Assembly (NCBI GenBank): GCA_021325365.1
Contig: JAJPHF010000147.1
Span: 1 to 64,000 of the forward strand
DNA from: Pseudomonadota bacterium
GTDB taxonomy: Bacteria; Chloroflexota; UBA6077; JAJPHF01
Direction: 5' to 3'
DNA length: 64,000 nt
In this document: one piece after another, positions 25,053-33,672 of the stretch
How the letters are laid out: the number at the start of each line of letters is the position of its first letter
How positions within the stretch are numbered: position 1 is the stretch's first letter
The notes under the pieces: generated by a model
What the model saw: only the letters and a program-made list of their open reading frames with translations
What the model was told of the DNA's origin: nothing
The model's database searches: none
Made by a program: the position numbers and the translations under genes

Positions 25053-25451
25053 GTGCAGTACGCGAGTGCACTCCACGAGACGCAGAACGGCGTGCGCCAT
25101 CGCCCCGCGGCGGGCGAGCCGCTCGCCTTACTCCGCCCGGACGCCGAGCCGTGGTTGAGTCGCATCGCGACGGGGCTGCGCGAGGTCATGCGCCTCCAGC
25201 TCCTCGCGGCGCTGCTGCACGGCGAGCGCTCGGTGACCGAGCTGACGCAATTGCTGCGGCGCAGCCAGCCCAGCGTCAGCAAGCACCTCCGCGTGCTGCG
25301 CGACCAGCAGCTAGTGCGCACCCGCCGCGAACGCAATCGCGTGTTCTACCGCATCGCCGACGACCAGCCGCCCGGCGAGGCGATCATCGCCTTGCTCGAG
25401 CTGCTCGAGCGCTCGCTGCCCGAACGCCGCCCCAGCCGCCGCCGCAGCTAG
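25053..25451 (+). CDS. ArsR-family winged-helix regulator
   Basis: A 132-residue protein starting at GTG with TAGGAGG five bases upstream. The winged helix-turn-helix (about 35-105) shows LQLLAALLHGERSVTELTQLLRRSQPSVSKHLRVLRDQQLV, the ArsR/SmtB pattern, then VFYRIAD for the wing. There is no Cys, so the classic metal-binding CxC of ArsR is absent and it probably senses something else. It is divergent from the DUF350-linked membrane gene and may control that locus (inference). Confidence 0.9.
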   Translation: MQYASALHETQNGVRHRPAAGEPLALLRPDAEPWLSRIATGLREVMRLQLLAALLHGERSVTELTQLLRRSQPSVSKHLRVLRDQQLVRTRRERNRVFYRIADDQPPGEAIIALLELLERSLPERRPSRRRS

Positions 25452-26094
25452 GCGCGCTCGCCGGCCGCGCCTAGCCCGTCTGGCAAGCCGTCCTCCGCCC
25501 CCGCTCCCGCCGAGCGACGGCGCGCCCTAGTGCCCAGTGTGCCCAGGGACGGCCCTGGCCCCCCGCGCCCCTCGGCCCATCCCCCGCGGCCTTCGCCTCC
25601 CCTCCTCCAACTGTCGCCCATCCACGATGTTTCCCAACACCCACGCACCCAGCCTCCCTTCCGGTGGGGCAGCTAACGCTCCCCCATGGGCGGCTCGCCC
25701 GCCTGGTCGGTCCCCGCGTCGCCGTATCCGCTGCTCGTCCGACCAGGGCGCACTATAATGCCGCGGCGCCCGGGCTCGGTCGGGTGACTCGGCCCGGCAA
25801 GGCGACTGATTCCGAATCCGGCGGTGAAGCTCCCGTACTCCCTCGCCCCCTGAGAGAGGAGCGACGCTCACAGTATTCCGCGTCGCAGGGTGCGGGCGCC
25901 CCTCCGCCCTCCCCCTCTCCCCCTGGGAGAGGGCGGGGGTGAGGGCCGGTCCCTCCCCCTCTCCCTCAGGAGAGGGGGGCAGGGGGGTGAGGGCCGCCCT
26001 CCCCCTCTCCCCCTGGGAGAGGGCGGGGGTGAGGGCGCGCCCCGGCCGGCGCACCGCCGGGCCGGATCGGGTATGAGGCGTAGGAGAAGGAAGC
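25452..26094. other. Intergenic region with repeats and a TATAAT box
   Basis: No gene seen. It contains TATAAT at 25754-25759 on the plus strand (without a good -35) and a composite of the CCCTCTCCC repeats from about 25806 to 26074. The start of the next gene, GTG 26095, follows AGGAGAAGGAAG. Confidence 0.6.
25806..26074. repeat. Composite CCCTCTCCC/GGGAGAGGG repeat element
   Basis: Three full units (25911-25945, 25950-25993, 25998-26038) and one partial unit (25833-25861). Borders TTCCGAATCCGGCGGTG (left, near 25810) and CCGCCGGGCCGGATCGGGTA (right, near 26054) are imperfect inverted copies of each other and match the borders of the 8.0 kb locus. Confidence 0.8.
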
Positions 26095-27210
26095 GTGCGC
26101 TACGAGCAGTATCCGGATTTCGTGGCCGCCTGCGAAGCCGTGGGGCGGATCAGCGGCATCCAGCCGGGCGAGAAGGCCGTCATCCTCGCGGAGCGAAAGG
26201 TCGAGCCCGAGGTGATCTATGCGCTCTGGGCCGCCGTGCAGGCGAAAGGCGGCCAGGCGTGGGCCTGTCTGGTCGAGCAAGCCCACGAGAGCCACGTCCC
26301 CGGCGTCGTGGCCGGCGTGCTGGCCGAGGCCGACGTCGTCTTCCACTCCTGGGTCGCCGCCCACTCGCCCGAGGCGAACCGCCTGCGCCGCGAGCGCGGC
26401 CAGCGCTGGATCGCCTTCGCCGACTGCCTGACGTTCGATCGCTTCCTCAGCCCCGCGGTGCGCTTCCCCATCGACCTCATGGTGGCGATCATCGGCACCA
26501 CCTGGCGGCTCATCGATCAGGGCCAGCAGTCGTCCGAGCTGCACATCACCGACCCGAAGGGCACCGACCTGCGCCTGGAGCTGACGCGGGCCGACCTGGA
26601 CGAGCTGGCCGCCGACCGCCGCTGGCAGGGGCGCATCACCGCCGACGCCCCGCAGAGTCGCAGCCAGATCCCCTGCCCGCACGGGCCGAACCTGTTCCAC
26701 GTCGGCCAGCAGATGCGGAACCAGACCGCCACCGGCGTCGTGCGCTACGACAGCATCGTCGGCTTCGGCGGCAGCTACTCCGGGGGCTACGGCGACTCCA
26801 CGTTCGTGGCGCCGGTCACCATCCACTTCGACCGTGCGCAGGTGACGCGCGTCGAGGGAGGCTGGGAGGCCGACGTGATGCGCCGCAACCTCGAAGACGG
26901 CCAGCTGGCCGAGATCGGCGTCGGCTTCAACCCGAAGGTGCCCGCCTACGACGGCAAGTTTACCGGCGCCGCGGGCGGCGGCCGGGCGGGCACGCTGCAC
27001 ATCGCCACCGAGGGCAACGGCGTGGAGCACGCCGACGGGGTGCTCCACCAGCCCACCGTCACGATCGACGGGCGCGAGATCATCCGCAACGGGCGACTGG
27101 TGGCGCTCGACGACCCGGCGATCGTCGAGATGGCCCGCCGCTATCCGCCGCTGGGCGAGCGCTGGCTGTGGGACGCCTCCGAGGACCGCGAGGACCGCAC
27201 CTTCCGATGA
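26095..27210 (+). CDS. M29 aminopeptidase-like / NicX-like metalloenzyme
   Basis: A 371-residue protein with GTG start. IQPGEKAVILAERKVEPEVIYAL and the central TDPKGTDLRLELTR are hallmarks of the aminopeptidase T (M29) superfamily. That superfamily also contains the ring-opening 2,5-dihydroxypyridine dioxygenase NicX. Late conserved parts are VEGGWEADVMRRNL, AEIGVGFNPK and TLHIATEGNG, with Glu/His candidates for metal binding. It overlaps the next gene by 4 bases (ATGA), a substrate-binding protein, so it may act on the imported compound. Peptidase versus dioxygenase activity cannot be decided. Confidence 0.75.
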   Translation: MRYEQYPDFVAACEAVGRISGIQPGEKAVILAERKVEPEVIYALWAAVQAKGGQAWACLVEQAHESHVPGVVAGVLAEADVVFHSWVAAHSPEANRLRRERGQRWIAFADCLTFDRFLSPAVRFPIDLMVAIIGTTWRLIDQGQQSSELHITDPKGTDLRLELTRADLDELAADRRWQGRITADAPQSRSQIPCPHGPNLFHVGQQMRNQTATGVVRYDSIVGFGGSYSGGYGDSTFVAPVTIHFDRAQVTRVEGGWEADVMRRNLEDGQLAEIGVGFNPKVPAYDGKFTGAAGGGRAGTLHIATEGNGVEHADGVLHQPTVTIDGREIIRNGRLVALDDPAIVEMARRYPPLGERWLWDASEDREDRTFR

Positions 27211-28292
27211 GCCATCGCCTGGCGCGACTAGCGGTCCCGCCGCTGCTCGGCGGGCTCGCGCTGCTGGCGCTCGGCTGTGCGGCGCCGGCCACGCCGGCCG
27301 GCGCGCCGCCGCCCGCGAGCGCCGGCGCGCCGACCGCGCCGCCCGTGGAGCATCTCACCAGCGGCGCCGGCACCCTGACCAGCTTCGGCACGACGTTCCC
27401 CCGGCTCGTCGCCGCCTACCTCGGCTACTTCGCCGACGAGGGCCTACAGGTCGATGTCGTGAACACCGGCGGCGACGCGCCCACGCTGGCGGGCATGATC
27501 GCCGGCGACATCCACGTCGCCGAGGCGATCGGCACCGACGGCCTCGTGCTGGCGAACGCGAAGGGCCAGCCGTTCTATGCCCTCGCGGCGTACCTCAATT
27601 CGCTGAACTACTCGCTGATGGGGGCGCCCGGCGTCAGCGCCGCGGCGGGCTTGCGCGGCGGCACCGTCGCCATCAGCCGCCCCGGCGACACCACCGACCG
27701 CTACGCCCGCGTGGCGCTGCGCCACCTGGGTCTGGAGCCCGAGCGCGACGTGGCGCTGGTGGCCGCGCAAAGCTCCCCCGAGCGCGCCCGCAGCCTGCTC
27801 GCGGGCGTCGTGCAAGGGGCGCTCATCGGGCGCTCGGAGAACAGCTTCCTGCGCCGCCACGGCGCCACCGAGCTAGTCGACTTGCGCGACCTCTTTCCCG
27901 ACTACTCCAACCGCGTGATCGCCACGAGCGGCCGCGTGCTGGAGGAGCGGCCTCGCGCCGTGCAGGCGTTCGTGAAGGGGATGGTGCGCGCCTACCAGTG
28001 GCTGGCGGAGCCGAGCCACCGCGCCGACGCGCCGGCGATCGTCGCCTGGGCCGGCCTGGACGTGGACGACCTCGACCAGGCGTACGACGACCTCGTCCGC
28101 GGGCTCGCGGCCGACGGCGAGATCAACCCGCGCGGGCTAGAGCGGGTGATCCAGGACTTGCAGGCCGGCGGCCAGGTCCCCGCCGACTACACCGCCGACC
28201 AGCTGGTGCGATCCGGCCCGCTGCGCGCGGCGCAGCAGGAGCTAGGCCTGACGCCGTCCGGCGGCGTCCAGAGCAGCTTGCCGGCTCGGTGA
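27207..28292 (+). CDS. NMT1/SsuA-like ABC substrate-binding lipoprotein (orphan)
   Basis: A 361-residue protein whose ATG overlaps the stop of the M29-like gene. A lipoprotein signal (LLGGLALLALGCAAP) is followed by an NMT1/THI5-like periplasmic binding fold: GYFADEGLQVDVVNTGGDAPTLAGMIAGDIHVAEA, then a hinge with GGTVAISRPGDTTDRYARVAL. Such proteins bind small aromatic, sulfonate or pyrimidine-like ligands outside the cell. No permease or ATPase lies beside it on this strand, so it must use one encoded elsewhere. The last codons lie in a dispersed repeat (CTTGCCGGCT), which may have replaced the original C-terminus. Confidence 0.85.
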   Translation: MSHRLARLAVPPLLGGLALLALGCAAPATPAGAPPPASAGAPTAPPVEHLTSGAGTLTSFGTTFPRLVAAYLGYFADEGLQVDVVNTGGDAPTLAGMIAGDIHVAEAIGTDGLVLANAKGQPFYALAAYLNSLNYSLMGAPGVSAAAGLRGGTVAISRPGDTTDRYARVALRHLGLEPERDVALVAAQSSPERARSLLAGVVQGALIGRSENSFLRRHGATELVDLRDLFPDYSNRVIATSGRVLEERPRAVQAFVKGMVRAYQWLAEPSHRADAPAIVAWAGLDVDDLDQAYDDLVRGLAADGEINPRGLERVIQDLQAGGQVPADYTADQLVRSGPLRAAQQELGLTPSGGVQSSLPAR

Positions 28293-28360
28293 GCCGCCAG
28301 CGTCTGGTAGGGGCGGGTTTTATGCCCGCCCGCGGCCGTCGAGGCCGCAACTCCGCATCG
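28278..28360 (+). repeat. GTAGGGGCGGG dispersed repeat, copy 2
   Basis: The core at 28307-28350 is nearly identical to 33486-33529, and the left flank (CTTGCCGGCT) matches the copy after pspA. Its left end overlaps the last codons of the binding-protein gene. Confidence 0.75.
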
Positions 28361-28481
28361 GCCGCCTGCTTGGCCTGGCCGCAAACCTTAATGGACCGTG
28401 GCCTTCCCGGCAAGTGGGACGCAACGGCGCCGGGGCAGGGAGCACACCAGTCCGCCGCTCCGCGAGCCGCGCCCTGCGCGG

Positions 28482-29618
28482 CTACGCCGAGGCGCCCACG
28501 GGCGCGGCGCCCGCCGCGGCGCCGTCGAAGTCGTCGCGCAGCACCGCGCACGCTTCCGCCGGCAGCTCGATCAGCACCTTGTCGCCGCGGCGCAGCTGCA
28601 GGTTCGGGTGCTGGCGCGTGCGCATCTCCTGGCCGCCCACGTTCAGGCGGCAGTCCAGGAACTCGCCCACGAACATCACCGAGTCGACGGTCGCCTCCAG
28701 CAGATTGGCGCGCTGGGACGGCGCCTGCCGGTGCAGGTGAACGTCCTCGGGCCGCACCGACACCACCACCGCGTCGCCCTTGCTGATGTTCACGCTCGGC
28801 TGCGCCTGCAGCGCGCCCATCGGCGTCTCGACGCGGCCCTCCGTGGCGTCCCCGGCCCAGGTGCCGCGGATGAAGTTGGTCGACCCAATGAAGTCGGCCA
28901 CGAACCGCGTCTTGGGATCGCTGTAGATCTGCCGCGGCGGCCCCTCCTGGACGATCTTGCCCTGGCTCATCACCGCGATCACGTTGGACATGGTGAGCGC
29001 CTCGACCTGGTCGTGCGTCACGTAGAGCGTGGTGATGTGGACGCGCCGTTGCAGCTCGCGCAGCTCCACGCGCATCTGCTCGCGCAGCTTGGCGTCGAGG
29101 TTCGACAGCGGCTCGTCGAGCAGCAGCACGCGCGGCTCGCGCACCAGCGCGCGCGCCAGCGCCAGGCGCTGCTGCTGGCCACCCGACAGCTGGGTAGCCA
29201 TACGGCCCTCCAGCCCGTCCAGCTCGACGATCCGCAGCGCCTCCATCACCTTGCGCTTCACCTCGTCGCCCGAGTACTTCTTCGAGCCCACGCGCAGCGG
29301 GAACGCGGCGTTCTCGAAGACCGTCATGTGGGGCCAGATGGCGTAGCTCTGGAACACCATGCCGATGTCGCGCTTGTGGGCGGGCACGTAGGTGCGGTTG
29401 CTCGTCGAGCACACGACCACGCCGCCGACCTCGATGTCGCCAGCGTCGGGCTTCTCCAGGCCGGCGATGCAGCGCAACGTCGTCGTCTTGCCGCACCCCG
29501 ACGGCCCGAGCAGCGTGTAGAACTGGCCGTCCTCCACCGTGAACGAGACATCGTTGACGGCGTAGACGCGCTCCTTCCGATCGGGGAAGATCTTGACCAG
29601 GTTGGACACGCGGATCAT
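28482..29618 (-). CDS. Iron-type ABC transporter ATP-binding protein (FbpC/PotA-like)
   Basis: A 378-residue ATPase. Walker A GPSGCGKTT (about 39-47), Q-loop FQSYAIWP, signature LSGGQQQR, Walker B VLLLDEPLSNLD and switch His (THDQ) are all intact. The C-terminal TOBE domain (about 245-360) has VSVRPEDVHL and FVGEFLDCRL. This is the layout of the CUT1/Fe3+/polyamine group. It follows the permease gene by 45 bases on the minus strand. The two binding-protein genes at 33673-35953 on the same strand are its likely partners. Confidence 0.93.
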   Translation of the reverse strand: MIRVSNLVKIFPDRKERVYAVNDVSFTVEDGQFYTLLGPSGCGKTTTLRCIAGLEKPDAGDIEVGGVVVCSTSNRTYVPAHKRDIGMVFQSYAIWPHMTVFENAAFPLRVGSKKYSGDEVKRKVMEALRIVELDGLEGRMATQLSGGQQQRLALARALVREPRVLLLDEPLSNLDAKLREQMRVELRELQRRVHITTLYVTHDQVEALTMSNVIAVMSQGKIVQEGPPRQIYSDPKTRFVADFIGSTNFIRGTWAGDATEGRVETPMGALQAQPSVNISKGDAVVVSVRPEDVHLHRQAPSQRANLLEATVDSVMFVGEFLDCRLNVGGQEMRTRQHPNLQLRRGDKVLIELPAEACAVLRDDFDGAAAGAAPVGASA

Positions 29619-29663
29619 GGCTCCACTCCCTGCGCCGAACTGCTGTGGTCGGCGATACGCCCG

Positions 29664-31304
29664 TCAGGCCTGTATGCCCACACGCCCGGACACCTTGTAG
29701 ACGATGCCGACGATCGCCAGCAAGAGCGCGATCATCAGCACGGCAATGGCGGCCACCACCGTGACCTGCCCCTGCTCGAACATCGTGAACACCAGGATCG
29801 AGAGCACCATGCTCTGACTGGTCGCGAGCAATACGGATGTCGAGAACTCGCGGAACGAGATGATCAGCACGTAGATCCAGCCGGCGACGAGCCCCGGCCG
29901 CAGCAGCGGCAGCGTCACGCGGCGGAACGTCTGCCACCACGAGCCGCCGGCGATGCCCGCCGCCTCCTCTAGCTCGCGCGAGATCTGCACGATGGAGCCC
30001 GACGTGGCCCGCATGCCGTAGGGCAGGTACTTCGTCGCATAGGCGATCAGCAGCACCCAGAGCGTGCCGTAGATCGGCAGCGGAAACGCCACGTAGAACC
30101 AGATGAGCGCCATGCCCAGCACCAGGCCCGGCACCGCCACCGGCAGGAACGCCAGGTAGTCGAGCAGCTTGGCCCCTGGCAGGCGGCTCTTGTAGGCCAC
30201 CCAGGCGATGATCGCCGTGAGCAGCATGACCGCCGACGCAGCCAGGACGGCAAGCACGACGCTGTTCACCGCGGCGCGGCGGAACGGCTCGAAGCTCAGC
30301 AGGTAGGCGTAGTTGGCAAGGCTCGCCTGGCCGAGCGCCTGGGCGCTGGGCGCCGCGACGAACGGCAGCAGCGAGTTCCACAGCAGCACGAGGAACGGCA
30401 GCAGCAGCACCAGTCCGAAGTAGCCGCACAGCCCGGCGAACGCGACCCAGCGCCACGGCCCGAGGTCGAAGGTGCGCGGGCGGAACGCCTTGCCCGTCAC
30501 CGTCTGGAAGCGCTCGCTGCGCCCCGTTGCGCGGGTGTACAGACACACCCCCAGACCGCTGATCGCCAGCAGCCCCACGGCGAGCGCCGCGCCGCGCCCG
30601 TAGTCCGGCGGGAACTCGGTAAACGCCGTCCAGATCTCGCTGGTGTAGACGAACGTGCGGGCCGGGATGCCGATGATCGCCGGCACCTCGAACGCCTCGA
30701 TCGAGCGCACGAACAGGATCAGCAGCACCGAGCCGACGGCGGGGAGCAGCAGCGGCAGGGTGATGCGGCGCGCGGTGGCCCAGAGGCTCGCACCCGATGC
30801 CATCGCGGACTCTTCGAGCGACGGGTCCATCGATTTGAAGGCCGCCATCATCAGCAAGAAGGCCAGCGGCGCCTGCCCCAGCGCCTGCACCCAGATCATC
30901 CCGCCGAGCGAGAAGATGTCGAACGGCGCCGCCGGCAGGCCGAACACGCTCATCAGCGCCAGGTTCACGTAGCCGATCTTCGGGCTGAGCAGGAAGATCC
31001 AGGCGATCGCTTCCAGCACGCCGGGCATGACCAGCGGCACCAGGCTGAGCGGCAGGAACGCCTGCCGGAACGGCAGGTTCGTGCGCTCGACCAGCCAGGC
31101 CAGCGCGGTCCCGAGCGCGAAGCTGAGCAGCGCCGCCCCGGCCGCGAACGCCAGCGAGTTCCGCAGCGTCGAGTACGTGTACGGGCTGGCGTAGGCGGCC
31201 GCGTAGTTCTCGATGGTGAACGCGTACTCGCGCGGCGCCACCTCCGCCTGGAAGCTACCCCACAACAGCATGACCAGCGGCAGCACGGCGAGGTACACCA
31301 GCAC
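29664..31304 (-). CDS. Iron-type ABC transporter permease, fused double permease (FbpB-like)
   Basis: At least 546 residues with 12 hydrophobic helices and two copies of the permease EAA loop (SMDPSLEESAMASGASLWATARRITLPLL near 165-195 and the REL-EEAAGIAGGSWWQTFRRVTLPLL copy near 440-465), the FbpB/AfuB layout. The GTG at 31304 has no ribosome site and cuts into the first helix. The frame stays open upstream to a TGA at 31412, with GGGGAGG at about 31401-31407 and then CTG at 31394 but no ATG, GTG or TTG. The natural start may therefore be a CTG, adding 30 residues. First gene of the permease-ATPase operon. Confidence 0.9.
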   Translation of the reverse strand: MLVYLAVLPLVMLLWGSFQAEVAPREYAFTIENYAAAYASPYTYSTLRNSLAFAAGAALLSFALGTALAWLVERTNLPFRQAFLPLSLVPLVMPGVLEAIAWIFLLSPKIGYVNLALMSVFGLPAAPFDIFSLGGMIWVQALGQAPLAFLLMMAAFKSMDPSLEESAMASGASLWATARRITLPLLLPAVGSVLLILFVRSIEAFEVPAIIGIPARTFVYTSEIWTAFTEFPPDYGRGAALAVGLLAISGLGVCLYTRATGRSERFQTVTGKAFRPRTFDLGPWRWVAFAGLCGYFGLVLLLPFLVLLWNSLLPFVAAPSAQALGQASLANYAYLLSFEPFRRAAVNSVVLAVLAASAVMLLTAIIAWVAYKSRLPGAKLLDYLAFLPVAVPGLVLGMALIWFYVAFPLPIYGTLWVLLIAYATKYLPYGMRATSGSIVQISRELEEAAGIAGGSWWQTFRRVTLPLLRPGLVAGWIYVLIISFREFSTSVLLATSQSMVLSILVFTMFEQGQVTVVAAIAVLMIALLLAIVGIVYKVSGRVGIQA

Positions 31305-31394
31305 CGCCGCCCCGAGCGCGGGGATGAGCAGCGCCGGGTCGGCAGGCAGCGTGGGCAGCGTGCGCCGCGCGCGAGACGCGCTGATCGTCGCCAG

Positions 31395-31946
31395 GGTCGG
31401 CCTCCCCGCTCACCCCCGGGGCAAGCGTTTGTCCGCTGCGCTCAGCCCGTCTCGCGGCGAAACGGCCCGGCGCGTTTCCAGTTGCCGTAAGGTAGCCGAT
31501 GAGTCGGGAACGCGTCAACCCTTCACCACGCCACGGGGGCCGAAGGCATGGCGCGGCCGAGCTGCGGCAGGACCGGCGCCTGTTCGACCGCGAGGGGTGC
31601 GTCGTGGTCGAACCGAGGGTTGCGTCGTGGCCGAGCAGGAGATGCGCATTTCGCTGGTAGTGGGCAGACAATCAGACGTACGGAATGTTTGTGATCGACT
31701 TCGCCGTCTTGCTACTCTTTGGAGGGCAGTGAGGCGCGAGTACATAACGAGAACCGAGGTAGCGCGCGAATATCCGGATTGTTTCTCCCTGAAGCGACCG
31801 CGAGGAAGCTCTCCTCCACTCGCTAATCCGCGACCCCGTGGCGCGGATTGCGTTCATCACGCAACGTTTGTCACCTACCGTGCCGCATCGACCCTTACGC
31901 TTGGCCGGCGCGGCGCTCGCAGCGACCACGAGCCAGGGGATGATAC
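31395..31946. other. Divergent intergenic region, no gene seen
   Basis: About 550 bases between the permease (minus) and AAA+ (plus) genes. It includes a lower-GC part (31640-31880) likely to hold promoters for both directions, but no clean -35/-10 pair, terminator, palindrome or repeat stands out. Confidence 0.5.
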
Positions 31947-32798
31947 ATGCACTCTTCGCCTTCGCTGGCACCGTCCAGCCCGGAGATCGCTCCCATGCCC
32001 GTCGACTCGAACGCCTGGGATGCGCTCGCGGGCATGGCCACGCTCAAGGACCAGATCGAGCGGCGCCTGCTGCTGCCGATGCGCGAGCGGGCGCGGGCCA
32101 GCCGGCACGGCATCACGCCGCCCGGCGCGGTGCTGCTGTTCGGGCCGCCGGGCACGGGCAAGACGGCGCTCGCCCGGGCCATCGCCGGACGGCTCGGCTG
32201 GGCCTTCGTCGACGTCGACCTGTCCACCGTCGCGCTCGACGCGGCGCGGCTGCGCCGTCTGTTCGACCACCTGTTCCAGCTCGAGGAAGTGGTGATCTTC
32301 TTCGACGAGTTCGAGCATCTCGGCCTGAATCGCGAGAGCCAGACGACGCCGGTCGAGCCGCTCACCGCGGAGCTGTTGCGGGGGCTGCCCGCGCTCCGCG
32401 CGAGCGGCAAGCTGCTGGCCGTCTGCGCGACGAACTACGTGCGCCTCCTCGATCCGGCGCTCCTGCGCCCCGGCCGCTTCGACCTCGTGCTGCCGATCGG
32501 GCTACCCGACGCGGGCGACCGAGCCGCGCTCCTGCGCGCCCTGCTGGCGCGGCGCCCCTGCGGCGAGATCGACGTGGCGGCGGTGGTCGCGCGCGCCGAC
32601 GGCCTGACGCCCGCCGACCTCGGCGCCGTCTGCCAGCAGGCCGCGCAGGCCGCGTTCGAGCGCGAGGTGGCCACGGGCCGCGAGAGCCGCGTCGAGACGG
32701 CCGACCTGATCCTCGCGCTCAATCGCTATCGGCCCACCGTGAGCCCCGAAGACATCGTCGCCTTCCGCGAGGACGTGGAGCGCTACGCTCGCGCCTGA
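31947..32798 (+). CDS. Single-domain AAA+ ATPase, FtsH/proteasomal-ATPase type
   Basis: A 283-residue protein with AGGGGA six bases before the ATG. The AAA module has Walker A GPPGTGKT (66-73), Walker B VVIFFDE (Asp120-Glu121), sensor 1 Asn (CATNYVRLLD) and the second region of homology LDPALLRPGRFD with both arginine-finger positions. The C-terminal lid helices follow (about 205-280). It has no protease, membrane or substrate-binding domain, so it is a lone remodelling module. The downstream receiver gene lies 242 bases away, behind repeats. Target unknown. Confidence 0.9.
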   Translation: MHSSPSLAPSSPEIAPMPVDSNAWDALAGMATLKDQIERRLLLPMRERARASRHGITPPGAVLLFGPPGTGKTALARAIAGRLGWAFVDVDLSTVALDAARLRRLFDHLFQLEEVVIFFDEFEHLGLNRESQTTPVEPLTAELLRGLPALRASGKLLAVCATNYVRLLDPALLRPGRFDLVLPIGLPDAGDRAALLRALLARRPCGEIDVAAVVARADGLTPADLGAVCQQAAQAAFEREVATGRESRVETADLILALNRYRPTVSPEDIVAFREDVERYARA

Positions 32799-32985
32799 TA
32801 TCGACTCCAGCGGTACGCTTCGCCCTTCCCCTGGGAGAGGGAGGGGGGAGGACGGTCCCCGTCACCCCCGCCCTCAGGAGACGGGCAGGAGGGGAGGTCC
32901 GTCCCTCCCCCTCTCCCCCTGGGAGAGGGCCGGGGTGAGGGCTGGCGCCCCTCGGCGAACCGCCGCACCGGAGCGAGTATGAGCC
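32797..32985. repeat. CCCTCTCCC/GGGAGAGGG repeat element
   Basis: Units at about 32821-32850, 32855-32895 and 32900-32942. The outer borders ATATCGACTCCAGCGGT (32799) and ACCGCCGCACCGGAGCGAGTAT (32959) are again imperfect inverted copies of each other. Confidence 0.75.
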
Positions 32986-33040
32986 CGAGAGCCGTGGCCG
33001 CAGGGCGTGAACCAACGCCGAGCACCCGAAAGGAGCCGCA

Positions 33041-33445
33041 ATGCCTTCGACCCGACCGGTGGTCCTGGTGCTGGACGACGACCGCGCGACCCGCGAGCTA
33101 GTGCAGGAGGTGCTGGAGGAGCATGGCTACGCGGTAGAGAGCGCCGCCAGCGGCGCGAGCGGGCAGGCGCGCCTGGAAGCAGGCGGCATCGACCTGGTGG
33201 TGCTCGACAAGCGGCTCCCCGACGGCGACGGCCTCGACGTGTGCCGCTGGGTGCGAGCGCGCGAGCGCCGCGAGCGCGCGCACCTGCCGATCATCATGGT
33301 GTCCGCGGCCCTCGACCCGTCCGGCGAGGACCTTGGCCCCGATGCCGGCGCCGACGCCTACGTCGCCAAGCCCTTCGACCTCGACGCCCTCGTCGCCCAG
33401 GTCCGCTCGTCGCTGGCCAGCCCGTCGCCCGGCCACACGCCCTGA
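33041..33445 (+). CDS. Stand-alone response regulator receiver domain
   Basis: A 134-residue single-domain receiver. AAAGGAG lies 7 bases before the ATG. Acidic pocket Asp12-Asp13, phospho-acceptor Asp56 (VVLDKRLPDGDG), Ser in MVSAA and Lys in AKPFD are present; no output domain follows. Such proteins (CheY/Spo0F-like) relay phosphate or bind partners. No kinase is adjacent. It is on the same strand as the AAA+ gene but separated by repeats, so co-transcription is uncertain. Confidence 0.93.
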   Translation: MPSTRPVVLVLDDDRATRELVQEVLEEHGYAVESAASGASGQARLEAGGIDLVVLDKRLPDGDGLDVCRWVRARERRERAHLPIIMVSAALDPSGEDLGPDAGADAYVAKPFDLDALVAQVRSSLASPSPGHTP

Positions 33446-33606
33446 TGCACGCGTGGCACTCTGGCCGCGCTGGTCGCCGAGTGTCGTAGGGGCGGGTTTC
33501 ATGCCCGCCCGCGGCCGTCGAGGCCGCAGCCCCGGCGCCGGCCGACCACTCAGTCTCGCTGTAAGCCGCTGCAATGCGCGGCATTCCGGCCGCGCTGGTC
33601 GCCGAG
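33445..33606 (+). repeat. GTAGGGGCGGG repeat, copy 3, flanked by imperfect direct repeats
   Basis: The core is at 33486-33529. GGCCGCGCTGGTCGCCGAG occurs on both sides, within 33445-33481 and 33574-33606, in longer similar contexts (ATGC-CGCG-GGCA-T-C-GGCCGC). The arrangement looks like a small repeat inserted into, or carrying, a duplicated flank. Confidence 0.7.
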
Positions 33607-33672
33607 AGCAGGTCTTCGCGGCCACCGGCGCGGGCCTTCGTGGCGATACCCTCCAAGTACGGCGAGGGTGTG

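Noticed and set aside
25806..26074. Repeated units that might be a CRISPR array
   Set aside because: Units are palindromic, unevenly spaced and part of a dispersed family; there are no unique spacers of constant length and no cas genes.
28123..30546. An 807-residue minus-strand frame across the transporter ATPase and permease
   Set aside because: It is the wrong frame of both genes on the same strand; fragments such as the one near 29.2 kb only echo them.
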